Assembly (NCBI GenBank): GCA_004297665.1
Contig: SCUP01000321.1
Span: forward strand, 1-12,896
Length of the DNA: 12,896 bases
Source: Nitrosarchaeum sp.
GTDB lineage: Archaea; Thermoproteota; Nitrososphaeria; Nitrososphaerales; Nitrosopumilaceae
Reading direction: 5' to 3'
In this document: positions 1 through 7,955 of the stretch, piece after piece
How positions within the stretch are numbered: position 1 is the stretch's first letter
How the letters are laid out: the number at the start of each line of letters is the position of its first letter
The notes under the pieces: model-generated
Databases searched by the model: none
Seen by the model: the letters and a program-made list of their open reading frames with translations, nothing else
What the model was told of the DNA's origin: nothing
Made by a program: the position numbers and the translations under genes

Positions 1-1377
1 ATGGGCAAACCATGTATCGTGGGTTGCTCAAATTTGAGAATCGATTATGATAACAAACAATGCAGTGTTGATGGAAAAATAGTACATGAAGGAGATGCAA
101 TTACAATTGACGGCAGTACTGGTTCAGTCTATCTTGGAGAGATTCCAACAATAGAACCAAAAATCACAGATGATTTTAAAACAATTCTAGAATGGGCACA
201 AAAAACCAAGCAAATAGGAATTAGAGCAAATGCAGATACTCCAGAAGGAGCAAGACTAGCAAGAGAATTTGGAGGGCAAGGAATTGGTCTTTGTAGAACA
301 GAAAGAATGTTCAATGGAAGTGACAGAATAGGATTGTTTGTAGAAATGATCATGGCAGGAAACATTGAAGAACGAAAAAAAGTGCTAGCCAAACTAGGAG
401 AATTACAAAAAAGCGATTTCATCGAGATTCTAAAAGCAATGGAAGGATATGCAGTGACTATCAGATTATTGGATCCACCATTGCATGAATTCTTACCAAA
501 TCCTGAAGAACTAGCTGATAAAATTCACAAGTTAGAAATAAAAAATGACAAAGAAGAATTAGAAAAAGCAAAAATCGTTTTAAAAAGAGCACGAGAACTA
601 GCAGAAATTAATCCAATGATGGGACACAGAGGAGTCAGAGTAGGAATTACTTATCCAGAAATTTACGAAATGCAAATCAGAGCAGTGTTTGAAGCAGCAG
701 CTGAATTGGCTAAAAATAAAGTGAATGCATATCCACAAATTATGATTCCACAAATAAGCAGCATTGCTGAGCTGAACCATATTAAAAAAATCTACGATTC
801 TATCAAAAAAGAGATGGAATTAAAACACAACATGAAATTAAAAATTAACTTTGGAACAATGATTGAAGTGGTACGAGCAGCTTTAACTGCAAATGAGCTT
901 GCAGACACTGCAGAATTTTTTAGCTTTGGTACAAATGATCTCACACAAGGAACATTTAGTTTTAGTCGTGAAGATGTAGAAGGAAAATTCCTTCCAGAAT
1001 ACATGGATAAAGAAATTCTTGAGAAAAATCCATTCCAATCAATTGATGTAAATGGAGTTGGAAGCCTAATGAAGATTGGAATTGCAGCTGGACGAAGCAT
1101 AAAGCCAAACATGGAAATTGGAATTTGTGGAGAACACGGAGGAGATCCAAACTCTATCAAATTCTGCCATAATGCAAATCTAAGTTATGTCAGCGCATCA
1201 CCACATAGAATACCAATTGCAATAATAGCAGCTGCACAGGCAGCAATTGAGCAGCCAAAAAAAGATGCAAAAAGAAAGTCTGCAACTAAAAAAATAGTTC
1301 CAAAAAGAAGAGCAGTAAAGAAATCAAGAAAACCAGTAAAGAAAGCTGCAAAAAAGAGCAAATCTAAAAGAAGATAG
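1..1377 (+). CDS. ppdK: Pyruvate, phosphate dikinase, C-terminal part (5' end outside window)
   Basis: Interconverts pyruvate + ATP + Pi and PEP + AMP + PPi; in an autotroph it probably runs towards PEP for gluconeogenesis. About half of the usual ~880 residues is present. The first codon shown is an internal Met: the GKPC-V-G stretch that normally follows the phospho-histidine motif starts at residue 2, so the catalytic His lies just upstream. Family motifs seen: GLCRTERMF (97-105), LLDPPLHEFLP (156-166), GHRGVR (208-213), FGTNDLTQ (309-316), and GICGEHGGDP (374-383) carrying the catalytic Cys376. This is the PEP/pyruvate-binding TIM barrel. Oddities: the C-terminus continues into a Lys/Arg-rich tail (420-458, 22 of 39 residues basic), and Arg102 sits where characterised PPDKs have His (RTEHMF). 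An HTH-CBS gene follows 47 bp downstream on the same strand. Confidence 0.95.
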   Translation: MGKPCIVGCSNLRIDYDNKQCSVDGKIVHEGDAITIDGSTGSVYLGEIPTIEPKITDDFKTILEWAQKTKQIGIRANADTPEGARLAREFGGQGIGLCRTERMFNGSDRIGLFVEMIMAGNIEERKKVLAKLGELQKSDFIEILKAMEGYAVTIRLLDPPLHEFLPNPEELADKIHKLEIKNDKEELEKAKIVLKRARELAEINPMMGHRGVRVGITYPEIYEMQIRAVFEAAAELAKNKVNAYPQIMIPQISSIAELNHIKKIYDSIKKEMELKHNMKLKINFGTMIEVVRAALTANELADTAEFFSFGTNDLTQGTFSFSREDVEGKFLPEYMDKEILEKNPFQSIDVNGVGSLMKIGIAAGRSIKPNMEIGICGEHGGDPNSIKFCHNANLSYVSASPHRIPIAIIAAAQAAIEQPKKDAKRKSATKKIVPKRRAVKKSRKPVKKAAKKSKSKRR

Positions 1378-1390
1378 TCGTACAAAGCAC

Positions 1391-1399
1391 ATTTTAAAA
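1391..1399 (+). promoter_or_regulatory. Probable TATA box for the HTH-CBS gene
   Basis: ATTTTAAAA lies in the 47-bp gap after the ppdK stop. Its centre is about 30 bp before the TTG start at 1425, which fits an archaeal TATA box driving a leaderless or nearly leaderless mRNA. Transcription read-through from ppdK remains possible. Confidence 0.4.
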
Positions 1400-1424
1400 C
1401 TAGTTCAACATACAACAATACGAA

Positions 1425-1982
1425 TTGCTACCAAGAATTGATTCCATCAAACAAATCAGACTAAAAATAGGCATTACACAAAAAACACTTGCCACTATGA
1501 CAGGTGTTAGCACTTCGATGATCAACCAAATAGAGTCAGGCAGAAGTCAACCAAGTTACGAAACAGCTAAAAGAATTTTTGATAGTTTGGCAAATCTTGA
1601 GGGTAAATCATCATCTCATAAAGCAGGGGATTTCTGTAGCAAAGACGTGGTAAAACTAAAGCCAAGCAACACACTACATGATGCAATAAAAAAAATGCAT
1701 GAATCATCAATTAGTCAAATTCCTATTTTCAATGGACATGAACCTGTAGGAGTAATATCAGAGGATGGAATTGTTAGGCATCTTGCAGACCTAGGAGAAG
1801 CTGAATTAAAAAATGCAAAACTAGCAGATACTATGGAGCCAGTGCCACCAATTGTTGATTATGATACACCGGCAAATGTACTTGTTCCGTTAATTCGATA
1901 TTCAAAATGCATTCTAGTTTCAAAAAAATCAAAAATTATGGGGATAATTACAGCATCAGATACTCTAAAAATGATGGAATGA
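1425..1982 (+). CDS. XRE-type helix-turn-helix regulator with two CBS domains
   Basis: 185 residues. Residues ~7-55 form a Cro/C1-type HTH (QIRLKIGITQKTLA, then VSTSMINQIESGRSQPS as turn and recognition helix). Two CBS repeats follow, roughly 70-125 (starting at SKDVVKLKP) and 130-184 (starting at LADTMEPVPP). CBS pairs usually bind adenosyl ligands such as AMP, ATP or SAM, so a DNA-binding sensor of cell energy state is a reasonable inference; the ligand is not known. The start is TTG at 1425: an in-frame TAG at 1401-1403 leaves no upstream ATG or GTG, and starting here gives the complete HTH. Archaeal HTH-CBS proteins of this design are widespread. Its position after ppdK suggests, but does not show, that it controls central carbon genes. 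It ends 13 bp from the convergent epimerase gene. Confidence 0.88.
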   Translation: MLPRIDSIKQIRLKIGITQKTLATMTGVSTSMINQIESGRSQPSYETAKRIFDSLANLEGKSSSHKAGDFCSKDVVKLKPSNTLHDAIKKMHESSISQIPIFNGHEPVGVISEDGIVRHLADLGEAELKNAKLADTMEPVPPIVDYDTPANVLVPLIRYSKCILVSKKSKIMGIITASDTLKMME

Positions 1983-1995
1983 TAAAATAGAGAAG

Positions 1996-2391
1996 TTATT
2001 TTGGATGTGAACAGAGTTCTGCTAAAACACCAGAAAGGGATTTTGGGTGAATGAATGTAACTTTGGTGCCAGCAGAACCAGGTCTAATTTTTCCTAGAAA
2101 CTGAATTCCACAGCCCTCCATTCTTGAAACCTCACCTTCAATGTTATCAGTCTCCAAAGCAATGTGATGAAGACCTGGTCCTTTTTTATCAAGAAATTTT
2201 TTAATCGGACTTGCATCATTGGTTGGTTGCATCAATTCAATTCTTCCATTTTCAAGATGAATGATTGCAACTTTGACACCTTCAGTTTCAACTGTTTCAA
2301 ATTCAACACTAGAAACGCCTAGTGCTTCTTGGTAAACTTTGGCAGATTCCTCTACATCATTTACTGCAATTGCAACATGATCAATTTTCAT
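1996..2391 (-). CDS. mce: Methylmalonyl-CoA epimerase
   Basis: 131 residues, full length for the family (vicinal oxygen chelate/glyoxalase fold, two repeated beta-alpha-beta-beta-beta modules). It interconverts (S)- and (R)-methylmalonyl-CoA, supplying the isomer the mutase uses. Likely metal ligands are His5 (KIDHVAIAV), Glu52 (RIELMQP), His76 (GLHHIALE) and Glu125 (LAELCS), in the expected order and spacing. The ATG follows the TAG of the mutase large-subunit gene with no intervening base, so the two are surely on one mRNA and translationally linked. Last gene of the probable five-gene minus-strand operon; in these archaea it serves the 3-hydroxypropionate/4-hydroxybutyrate cycle (established for the group, inferred here). 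Confidence 0.95.
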   Translation of the reverse strand: MKIDHVAIAVNDVEESAKVYQEALGVSSVEFETVETEGVKVAIIHLENGRIELMQPTNDASPIKKFLDKKGPGLHHIALETDNIEGEVSRMEGCGIQFLGKIRPGSAGTKVTFIHPKSLSGVLAELCSHPK

Positions 2392-4002
2392 CTAAAAGAC
2401 CTCTTTTGGACGATACTCGCCAAATACTTCTCTGAATGTGTTGCTGATTTCACCAGTAGTGGCATACGCTTTTGCAGAAGCAATAATGTACGGCATCAGA
2501 TTCTGATCAGTGTCAGCAGCGCTTTTCATTGCAGATAGTGCTTTTTCGAGTTTTTTATTATCCCTTGATGATCTTAATTCTTTGAGTGCTTTCTTTTGTT
2601 GGATCTCAATTCTATCATCAATTCTTAGTAATTCGGGAGATTTTTCTTCGATTTCAGAGTACTTGTTTACACCAACTAGGATTCTATCACCAGCATCTGC
2701 CTCTTTTTTTAAGCGGTATGCGTTTTGTCGAATTTCAGATTGAAAGAATCCTTTTTCAATTGCTTTGATAGAGCCACCCATTTTTTCAATTTGCTTTAGA
2801 TATTTCCAAACATTCTCTTCAATTTGATCACATAGTTCTTCAAGATAGTAAGAGCCAGCCATAGGGTCTGCAGTTTTAGTGACTCCACTTTCATGTGCCA
2901 CAATTTGTTGTGTTCTAAGAGCAATTTTTGCAGACTCTTGAGTAGGCAAAGCCAAGGCTTCGTCTCTAGAATTTGTGTGAAGCGACTGAGTTCCACCAAT
3001 TACTGCAGCCATTGTTTGTATTGCAACACGTACAATGTTATTGTCAGGTTGTTGTGCAGTTAGAGATTCTCCACTTGTTTGTGTATGGAATTTTAATTGC
3101 AGTGAGCGAGGATCCTTTGCATGAAATTTTTCTTTGAGAATTTTGGCATAAACTTTTCTTGCAACTCTAAACTTTGCAACTTCTTCAAAGAATTCAATGG
3201 TACAGCAAAAGAAAAATGAAAGCCTTGGTGCAAAATCATCTATTTTTAATCCCCTATCAATGCATGTTTGAATATATGCGATAGCATTTGCAATGGTAAA
3301 TGCAATTTCTTGTGTTGCAGTACATCCAGCCTCTCTCATATGATAACCAGAAATTGAAACAGGGTACCATTGTGGAACTTTATCCGCACAGTACCCAATC
3401 ATGTCTCCAATTAATCTCATTGATGGTTTTGGAGGATAAATGTAGGTGTTTCTTGCAATGTACTCTTTGAGGATATCATTTTGTGTCGTACCTCTTAGTT
3501 CAGTGCTTTTGAATCCTTGCGATTCACCTACTACAATATAGTATGCAAGCAATGTTGATGCAGTGGAATTGATTGTCATTGAAGAGCTTACTTTTCCCAG
3601 AGGAATTCCATCAAAAGCAATCATCATGTCTTTAAGTGATGCAATGGAGACACCGACTTTTCCCACTTCACCTTCTGCTTGTGTGGAATCAGGGTCATAT
3701 CCTATTTGGGTGGGAAGATCAAATGCCATGCTTAGACCTGTTTGGCCTTTTTCAAGCATGAACTTGAATCGTTCATTGGTTAATTTTGCATCGCCAAATC
3801 CAGAATACTGCCTCATAGTCCAGAATCTTTCACGAAACATTTCAGGATGAATTCCACGTGTAAATGGATATACTCCGGAATCTTCTTTGGTGTATTTCTT
3901 TGAGGATCTATGATAGATTCTCTTTACTGGAAAATTAGAATCAGTTACGTATTGTTTTGAGGATTCCTTGTTTGTATTTTGTTTTTTAGCCATACTTTTC
4001 AC
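2392..4002 (-). CDS. mcmA1: Methylmalonyl-CoA mutase, large (catalytic) subunit
   Basis: 536 residues: the substrate-binding TIM-barrel half of a B12-dependent mutase that isomerises methylmalonyl-CoA and succinyl-CoA. The B12-binding domain is absent and is encoded separately at 7956-8378, the usual archaeal split. Motifs: VYPFTRGI (44-51), RQYSGFG (64-70), AFDLPTQIGYDPD (93-105), ARNTYIYPP (183-191), SGYHMREAG (218-226), HTQTSGESLTAQQP (306-319). Tyr66 and Arg184 match the pair that reads the substrate carboxylate in true methylmalonyl-CoA mutases, which argues against isobutyryl- or hydroxyisobutyryl-CoA mutase; His221 is the expected active-site His. The start taken is GTG at 4002, inside a 4-nt GTGA overlap with the meaB stop; ATG at 3993 (three codons later) is equally possible. 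Confidence 0.95.
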   Translation of the reverse strand: MKSMAKKQNTNKESSKQYVTDSNFPVKRIYHRSSKKYTKEDSGVYPFTRGIHPEMFRERFWTMRQYSGFGDAKLTNERFKFMLEKGQTGLSMAFDLPTQIGYDPDSTQAEGEVGKVGVSIASLKDMMIAFDGIPLGKVSSSMTINSTASTLLAYYIVVGESQGFKSTELRGTTQNDILKEYIARNTYIYPPKPSMRLIGDMIGYCADKVPQWYPVSISGYHMREAGCTATQEIAFTIANAIAYIQTCIDRGLKIDDFAPRLSFFFCCTIEFFEEVAKFRVARKVYAKILKEKFHAKDPRSLQLKFHTQTSGESLTAQQPDNNIVRVAIQTMAAVIGGTQSLHTNSRDEALALPTQESAKIALRTQQIVAHESGVTKTADPMAGSYYLEELCDQIEENVWKYLKQIEKMGGSIKAIEKGFFQSEIRQNAYRLKKEADAGDRILVGVNKYSEIEEKSPELLRIDDRIEIQQKKALKELRSSRDNKKLEKALSAMKSAADTDQNLMPYIIASAKAYATTGEISNTFREVFGEYRPKEVF

Positions 4003-4913
4003 TTTATCAAATATTTTGTAATTTTATCGGCAGCATCAAAAGGATCCATTTCTTTTGATTGAATTTTTTTAAGATACTTGGAAAACATTTTATCAGAATC
4101 AAGCATTGTTTCGATCTTTTCACTCATATTATTTAAAATAAGATCTTTCAATTCAGTCTCCAGTCTAAACATATCCTTTTCTTTCTTGTGCTTATTTTTT
4201 ATAACCATCATTTCTTTTAGGGTCTTGGCAAATTCAGATATTCCAGAATTTTTCTTAACTGAAGTCTTTAAGATAATAGGATTTTTCGTAGATGAACCGA
4301 TATAATCACGAACTGCATCAAAGAGTTGATTGGCTCCATCAAGATCACTTTTGTTAACAATATAAATATCTCCAATTTCAGTCAAACCTGCTTTTATGGT
4401 TTGTATACTATCACCAGTGTTAGGATTAAAAACAACCACAGTGATATCTGCAATATTTGAAATTTCTATCTCGGTTTGACCTGCACCAACACTTTCAATA
4501 ATTATTGGATTGAATCCAGCATATTCTAAAACTCTAATGCTGTTTCTCAATGATCTAGAAATAGCGCCGGTGGCCCCCCTTGATGCAACACTGCGGATAT
4601 AAGTTCCAGAATCAGTGGATTCGGTCATTCTAACTCTATCGCCTAATATTGCTCCTCCTGTGACATGACTTGTAGGATCAATTGCAAGAACAGCTGGTTT
4701 TGTATGAAGTTTTTTTAATGCTACAGATGTTTTGTTGATAAGTGAGCTTTTGCCAGCACCGGCAGGTCCTGTAATTCCAATTATTGATGCATTTCCAGTT
4801 TCTTTGAATATTTTTTTAAGTAGTTTTCTTGCCTCAATAGGATCATTTTCAACTATAGTGATAGCCTTGGCAATTGCCCCCCTTTTGCCTTTTTTTAAAT
4901 CAGAAATATCCAT
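3999..4913 (-). CDS. meaB: MeaB/ArgK-type GTPase, methylmalonyl-CoA mutase chaperone
   Basis: 304 residues, G3E P-loop GTPase that loads and protects adenosylcobalamin in methylmalonyl-CoA mutase. Walker A GPAGAGKSS at 49-57, the Mg-linked IIIESVGAGQTE segment, and the guanine-specificity motif NKSD are all present. The C-terminal ~60 residues are the helical dimerisation region (LKDLILNNMSEKIE). I start at ATG 4913 rather than TTG 4928: a GAGGA Shine-Dalgarno at 4922-4926 sits 8 nt before this ATG, and family N-termini begin near here. It overlaps the mutase gene by 4 nt, and its neighbour is its client enzyme, which supports MeaB over the older lysine/arginine transport (ArgK) label. A possible hairpin covers its ribosome-binding site (4914-4968). 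Confidence 0.93.
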   Translation of the reverse strand: MDISDLKKGKRGAIAKAITIVENDPIEARKLLKKIFKETGNASIIGITGPAGAGKSSLINKTSVALKKLHTKPAVLAIDPTSHVTGGAILGDRVRMTESTDSGTYIRSVASRGATGAISRSLRNSIRVLEYAGFNPIIIESVGAGQTEIEISNIADITVVVFNPNTGDSIQTIKAGLTEIGDIYIVNKSDLDGANQLFDAVRDYIGSSTKNPIILKTSVKKNSGISEFAKTLKEMMVIKNKHKKEKDMFRLETELKDLILNNMSEKIETMLDSDKMFSKYLKKIQSKEMDPFDAADKITKYLIK

Positions 4914-4968
4914 ACGGTAAATCCTCAAAGCTGCAATAAAATCTTGTATATCATCTAAGGATTACCGT
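4914..4968 (-). promoter_or_regulatory. Potential mRNA hairpin masking the meaB ribosome-binding site
   Basis: On the transcript, ACGGUAAUCCUUA (4968-4956, last codons and stop region of the small membrane-protein gene) can pair with UGAGGAUUUACCGU (4927-4914), directly before the meaB AUG. The pairing is about 13 bp with one bulged U and one G-U pair, and a 28-nt loop. The second arm contains the GAGGA Shine-Dalgarno. A ribosome finishing the upstream gene would open the stem, which suggests translational coupling. This is read from base pairing by eye; no folding energy was computed. Confidence 0.45.
4922..4926 (-). promoter_or_regulatory. Shine-Dalgarno site of meaB
   Basis: GAGGA on the minus strand, 8 nt before ATG 4913. 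It decides the meaB start: the alternative TTG at 4928 lies upstream of this site and would put the Shine-Dalgarno inside the coding region. Confidence 0.6.
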
Positions 4969-5359
4969 AGATAATCGGAGGTGCAGGTTCACCATATGGA
5001 TGAATTTCAGTTTTCAGGGAAACCTTTCCAAGTTCTTCATGGTCAATTAGAAATGTCACGGGATTAACTTGCCATCCATATTTTGAGATATTTGGAAATG
5101 GAACCGTTTCTATAAATTCAGAGCCGGACAAAGTTTTTTGAAAAGATTCATCCATTCCCAAAATTTCCAATACAACATGATTAGTCTTTGCTGATTTATC
5201 CAGATATGAAATCTGGACATATCCTGCATCATAATAGGTTGCATCAATTTCAAATGTAGATTTTAAGACATCTTTGTTGGAACTAGAATCTGAAAGAAAA
5301 AACAATCCCAATATACTAATCACAACAATAGAAATTATAGGAATTATTTTTTTTGCCAT
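4955..5359 (-). CDS. Small membrane-anchored protein of unknown function
   Basis: 134 residues; I do not recognise the family. A short basic N-terminus (MAKK) is followed by one hydrophobic segment, about residues 5-22 (IIPIISIVVISILGLFFL), then a Ser-rich linker. The remaining ~105 residues are probably outside the membrane and look beta-rich. The segment may be an N-terminal anchor or an uncleaved signal; there is no lipobox Cys after it. The C-terminus is Pro/Gly-rich (PYGEPAPPIIYGNP). The ATG lies 5 nt after the stop of the M1 aminopeptidase gene and the stop lies 41 nt before meaB, so it should share their transcript. The context alone does not show a role in B12 or propionyl-CoA metabolism. 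Confidence 0.8.
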   Translation of the reverse strand: MAKKIIPIISIVVISILGLFFLSDSSSNKDVLKSTFEIDATYYDAGYVQISYLDKSAKTNHVVLEILGMDESFQKTLSGSEFIETVPFPNISKYGWQVNPVTFLIDHEELGKVSLKTEIHPYGEPAPPIIYGNP

Positions 5360-5364
5360 GAGTG

Positions 5365-7860
5365 TTATGATGTAAACTCTTTTCTCATGCTACGTAAGAA
5401 TTTGGAACTAATTCTAATTCGTTCAAGAGTTTGCTCTTGTGTCCTTTCAGTACCAGGTGTAGGGTTCTTTTTGAAAAATTGGCGAATCTCTTTTTCCATG
5501 GAATCATCTGCAATAGAAGAGATACTTGCAACAATTCTATTAAACAATGGATTGCCACGACCAACTTTCTTGTTTAGTTTTGTCCAGTTAGTTTTAAGCC
5601 AAGGCCATAGAATCTTTTTACCATATGGATTTGCAGCGACTTTCATGATTGGTAGTTGCATGTTTTGAGAGCGAACCTCTGAAGTTTGTGAGAAATTCAA
5701 TGAGTTTAGCAATAGTTTTTCATCTTTGAAACTACACATTGCCCCAAGGAATCGAAGTTTCTCTTCCATTGTTTTTGCGTTTCTGTAGAGCCTAGTCAAT
5801 TCTTCATGGGTTTTGGAATTTCCATTCCATGCCATAACAGAGCAAACAGGCTCAACTAAGTCAGGGGATAGAGAACTAGGATTTTTCAAGAACTGTTTGT
5901 AGCGGTTTTCTGATTCAATTATAACTTCATCATCATCTAGCTTACCCAATGTAGAGATTGCAAGTCCTCTCATCATAGCATCAGTATGTTTGTCTGTTTT
6001 TTTAGGATTCCATCCCAAGTCATACAAAATTTTCTTTAGATAGTTTACAGCATAATTTCGAATTTCTGAAGAAAATTCCTCATCAAATGCTCTAAAATAC
6101 AATGAAGACAAGTTATGTGCCACATTTACAGATGCTAGATAACTATCTTCATCATAGTATGCATCAGAAAAATCAAGATAATTACGAACAGTTTCATCAC
6201 AAGATATGCATAATGAAAACAGATCATTTTGAATGGCCCACCTGTCAATTGCTGGAATTTGTTTTTGGTCTACAAGCATTTTAAGATCTAGCAAAGTGCC
6301 TTCATCATATTTTACGCGATAGAATCCTTTTCTTCCAAAATTTGCTACAAACCCAATATTGTTCTTAGGCAATTTTATAGACATTGATTTTTTTGTAAAA
6401 AATTTCTGAAATAATTCATCTTTTAGTCCTATAGAAAGAGGAATAGACCATAGACCGTTTGATTTTTTATCAGATTTCATCATGTATCGTCTTTGCTTGA
6501 GATGTAATGTCGAATCTTGTTTTTCTATCTCAACTACTGGAAACCCAGGTTGCTTTAACCATGTCAATACCATTGCGCGTACAGGCATTTTGGAAATCTT
6601 GCCTATTGCATCCCAAAGATCTTGACCTTCAGCATTTTTGTATTTGAAATCAGCAAGATATCTCTTTAATCCTTTTTGGAAATTTGTTTCTCCAACATAA
6701 TGCTCTAGCATTCTTAAAACACATCCTCCTTTATCATATGATATGGCATCAAAGATTTCACGTATTTCAGATGTTGAATTTACTTTGACGTCAATTGGAT
6801 GCGTATTTTTCAATGAATCCAAGCCCATTGCAGCGTTCATCGCATCTTCAACAAATTGATTCCACAAGTCCCATTCAGGATAAAACTTGTCAACAAACTT
6901 TGTTGCCATAAATGTTGCAAAACTCTCATTGAGCCACAGATCATTCCACCATTTCATGGTAACAAGATTTCCAAACCATTGATGTGCAATCTCATGAGAG
7001 ATTACTTCGGCGATGTATTGTTTTGTTCTAGTTGAAGATGTCTTTGGATCATAAAGTAAAATGGTTTCTCTAAATGTTATTGCCCCCCAGTTCTCCATTG
7101 CCCCTGAAGCAAAATCCGGAATTGCTATCAAATCCAATTTGGGCAAAGGATATTTTATTCCAAAATATTTCTCATATGATAAAAGTAGTTTCTTTCCAAG
7201 CTCAAGGGAATACTTGCCTTTTGATTTATTTCCCTTTGTTGTAATTACACGAACTTGTGTTTTACCAATCTTGCCTGTAAGATATTCAAACTCGCCTACA
7301 CCAAGATAGACAAGATATGTAGACATTACAGGGGTTTTTGCAAATTTGTATAGCGTTTTATTTTTCATTTTCTTTTTTGATGTAATGGGCATGTTAGAAA
7401 TTGCAGTGAACTTGTTTTCTGCAATTATTGAAATATCAAATGTTGCCTTGGCTTGTGGCTCATCCCAGCATGGAAATGCCCTTCTTGCGTCAGCTGCTTC
7501 AAATTGCGATGTTGCAAGATATTTTGTCTTGCCATTTTGTTTGTATTGACTTCGGTAAAATCCTAGTAAACGGTCATTTAATTCTCCAGCAAATTCAATT
7601 TCAACAAAAGCATTACCTTTGATTTTGTTTTTAATTATAATTGTCAGTTCTTCTTTTTTTGCATCAATTTTGGTGATGGCCTTTTCCGATATTCCATTGT
7701 GTCTAACATGGCAGGATTTTATTTTGAGCTCAGCGCAGTGTAGTGTGATTGAATTTACATGCTCTTTGCAGTTAATGGCGATTGTCTCTTTTCCATTAAA
7801 GGTAAAATTTTTGAAAACAGGCTCAAATTCAAGCGTATAGTTTACAGGAATTACCTTCAC
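5365..7860 (-). CDS. M1-family zinc aminopeptidase (tricorn-factor F2/F3-like)
   Basis: 831 residues, near the usual length for archaeal tricorn-interacting-factor-like and puromycin-sensitive-type aminopeptidases. It removes N-terminal residues from peptides released by the proteasome; no signal peptide is visible, so it is probably cytosolic. The N-terminal beta saddle runs to ~180. The exopeptidase motif GAMEN is at 253-257 and the zinc site HEIAH at 289-293 with the third ligand Glu312 (WLNESFAT). Tyr375 (ISYDKGG) is the likely transition-state Tyr. A helical C-terminal domain (~520-831) closes the active site. The start is GTG at 7860: an in-frame TAG seven codons upstream leaves no other choice, and a TATA-like box 26 bp before it fits a leaderless mRNA. 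It heads the minus-strand cluster leading into the mutase genes. Confidence 0.93.
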   Translation of the reverse strand: MKVIPVNYTLEFEPVFKNFTFNGKETIAINCKEHVNSITLHCAELKIKSCHVRHNGISEKAITKIDAKKEELTIIIKNKIKGNAFVEIEFAGELNDRLLGFYRSQYKQNGKTKYLATSQFEAADARRAFPCWDEPQAKATFDISIIAENKFTAISNMPITSKKKMKNKTLYKFAKTPVMSTYLVYLGVGEFEYLTGKIGKTQVRVITTKGNKSKGKYSLELGKKLLLSYEKYFGIKYPLPKLDLIAIPDFASGAMENWGAITFRETILLYDPKTSSTRTKQYIAEVISHEIAHQWFGNLVTMKWWNDLWLNESFATFMATKFVDKFYPEWDLWNQFVEDAMNAAMGLDSLKNTHPIDVKVNSTSEIREIFDAISYDKGGCVLRMLEHYVGETNFQKGLKRYLADFKYKNAEGQDLWDAIGKISKMPVRAMVLTWLKQPGFPVVEIEKQDSTLHLKQRRYMMKSDKKSNGLWSIPLSIGLKDELFQKFFTKKSMSIKLPKNNIGFVANFGRKGFYRVKYDEGTLLDLKMLVDQKQIPAIDRWAIQNDLFSLCISCDETVRNYLDFSDAYYDEDSYLASVNVAHNLSSLYFRAFDEEFSSEIRNYAVNYLKKILYDLGWNPKKTDKHTDAMMRGLAISTLGKLDDDEVIIESENRYKQFLKNPSSLSPDLVEPVCSVMAWNGNSKTHEELTRLYRNAKTMEEKLRFLGAMCSFKDEKLLLNSLNFSQTSEVRSQNMQLPIMKVAANPYGKKILWPWLKTNWTKLNKKVGRGNPLFNRIVASISSIADDSMEKEIRQFFKKNPTPGTERTQEQTLERIRISSKFLRSMRKEFTS

Positions 7861-7881
7861 AGTAAGGGTGCTTTTCTAGCG

Positions 7882-7891
7882 CTTTATGTAA
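7882..7891 (-). promoter_or_regulatory. Probable TATA box of the aminopeptidase-meaB-mutase operon
   Basis: TTTACATAAA on the minus strand, centred about 26 bp before the GTG start at 7860, as expected for leaderless transcription. It lies in the 95-bp gap shared with the divergent mutase small-subunit gene, so the two halves of the mutase could be controlled from one short intergenic region. Confidence 0.45.
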
Positions 7892-7918
7892 ATTGCGAAT
7901 AATGAAAAAGATGGAAAA

Positions 7919-7939
7919 TCAAATAAAGGCTTTAAAATA
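7919..7939 (+). promoter_or_regulatory. Probable promoter of the mutase small-subunit gene
   Basis: An A+T-rich stretch with two TATA-like cores (TCAAATAAAG at 7919-7928 and CTTTAAAATA at 7930-7939) ends about 16 bp before the ATG at 7956. With the usual ~27-bp spacing the first would give a leader of only a few bases. No Shine-Dalgarno is seen, which fits leaderless translation. Confidence 0.4.
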
Positions 7940-7955
7940 ATGAAAAGCACAAGTC

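Noticed and set aside
792..1160. Long antisense open frames within ppdK, and similar ones within mcmA1, pepN and mcmA2
   Set aside because: They are frame shadows of conserved genes, with no family motifs and no promoter or ribosome-binding support.
1258..1377. Basic ppdK tail as a separate histone-like gene or a frameshift artefact
   Set aside because: It is continuous in frame with the conserved PPDK barrel, and there is no start codon with promoter support between them.
4914..4928. TTG start of meaB at 4928
   Set aside because: It would place the GAGGA Shine-Dalgarno inside the coding region; ATG 4913 has correct spacing and the family-like N-terminus.
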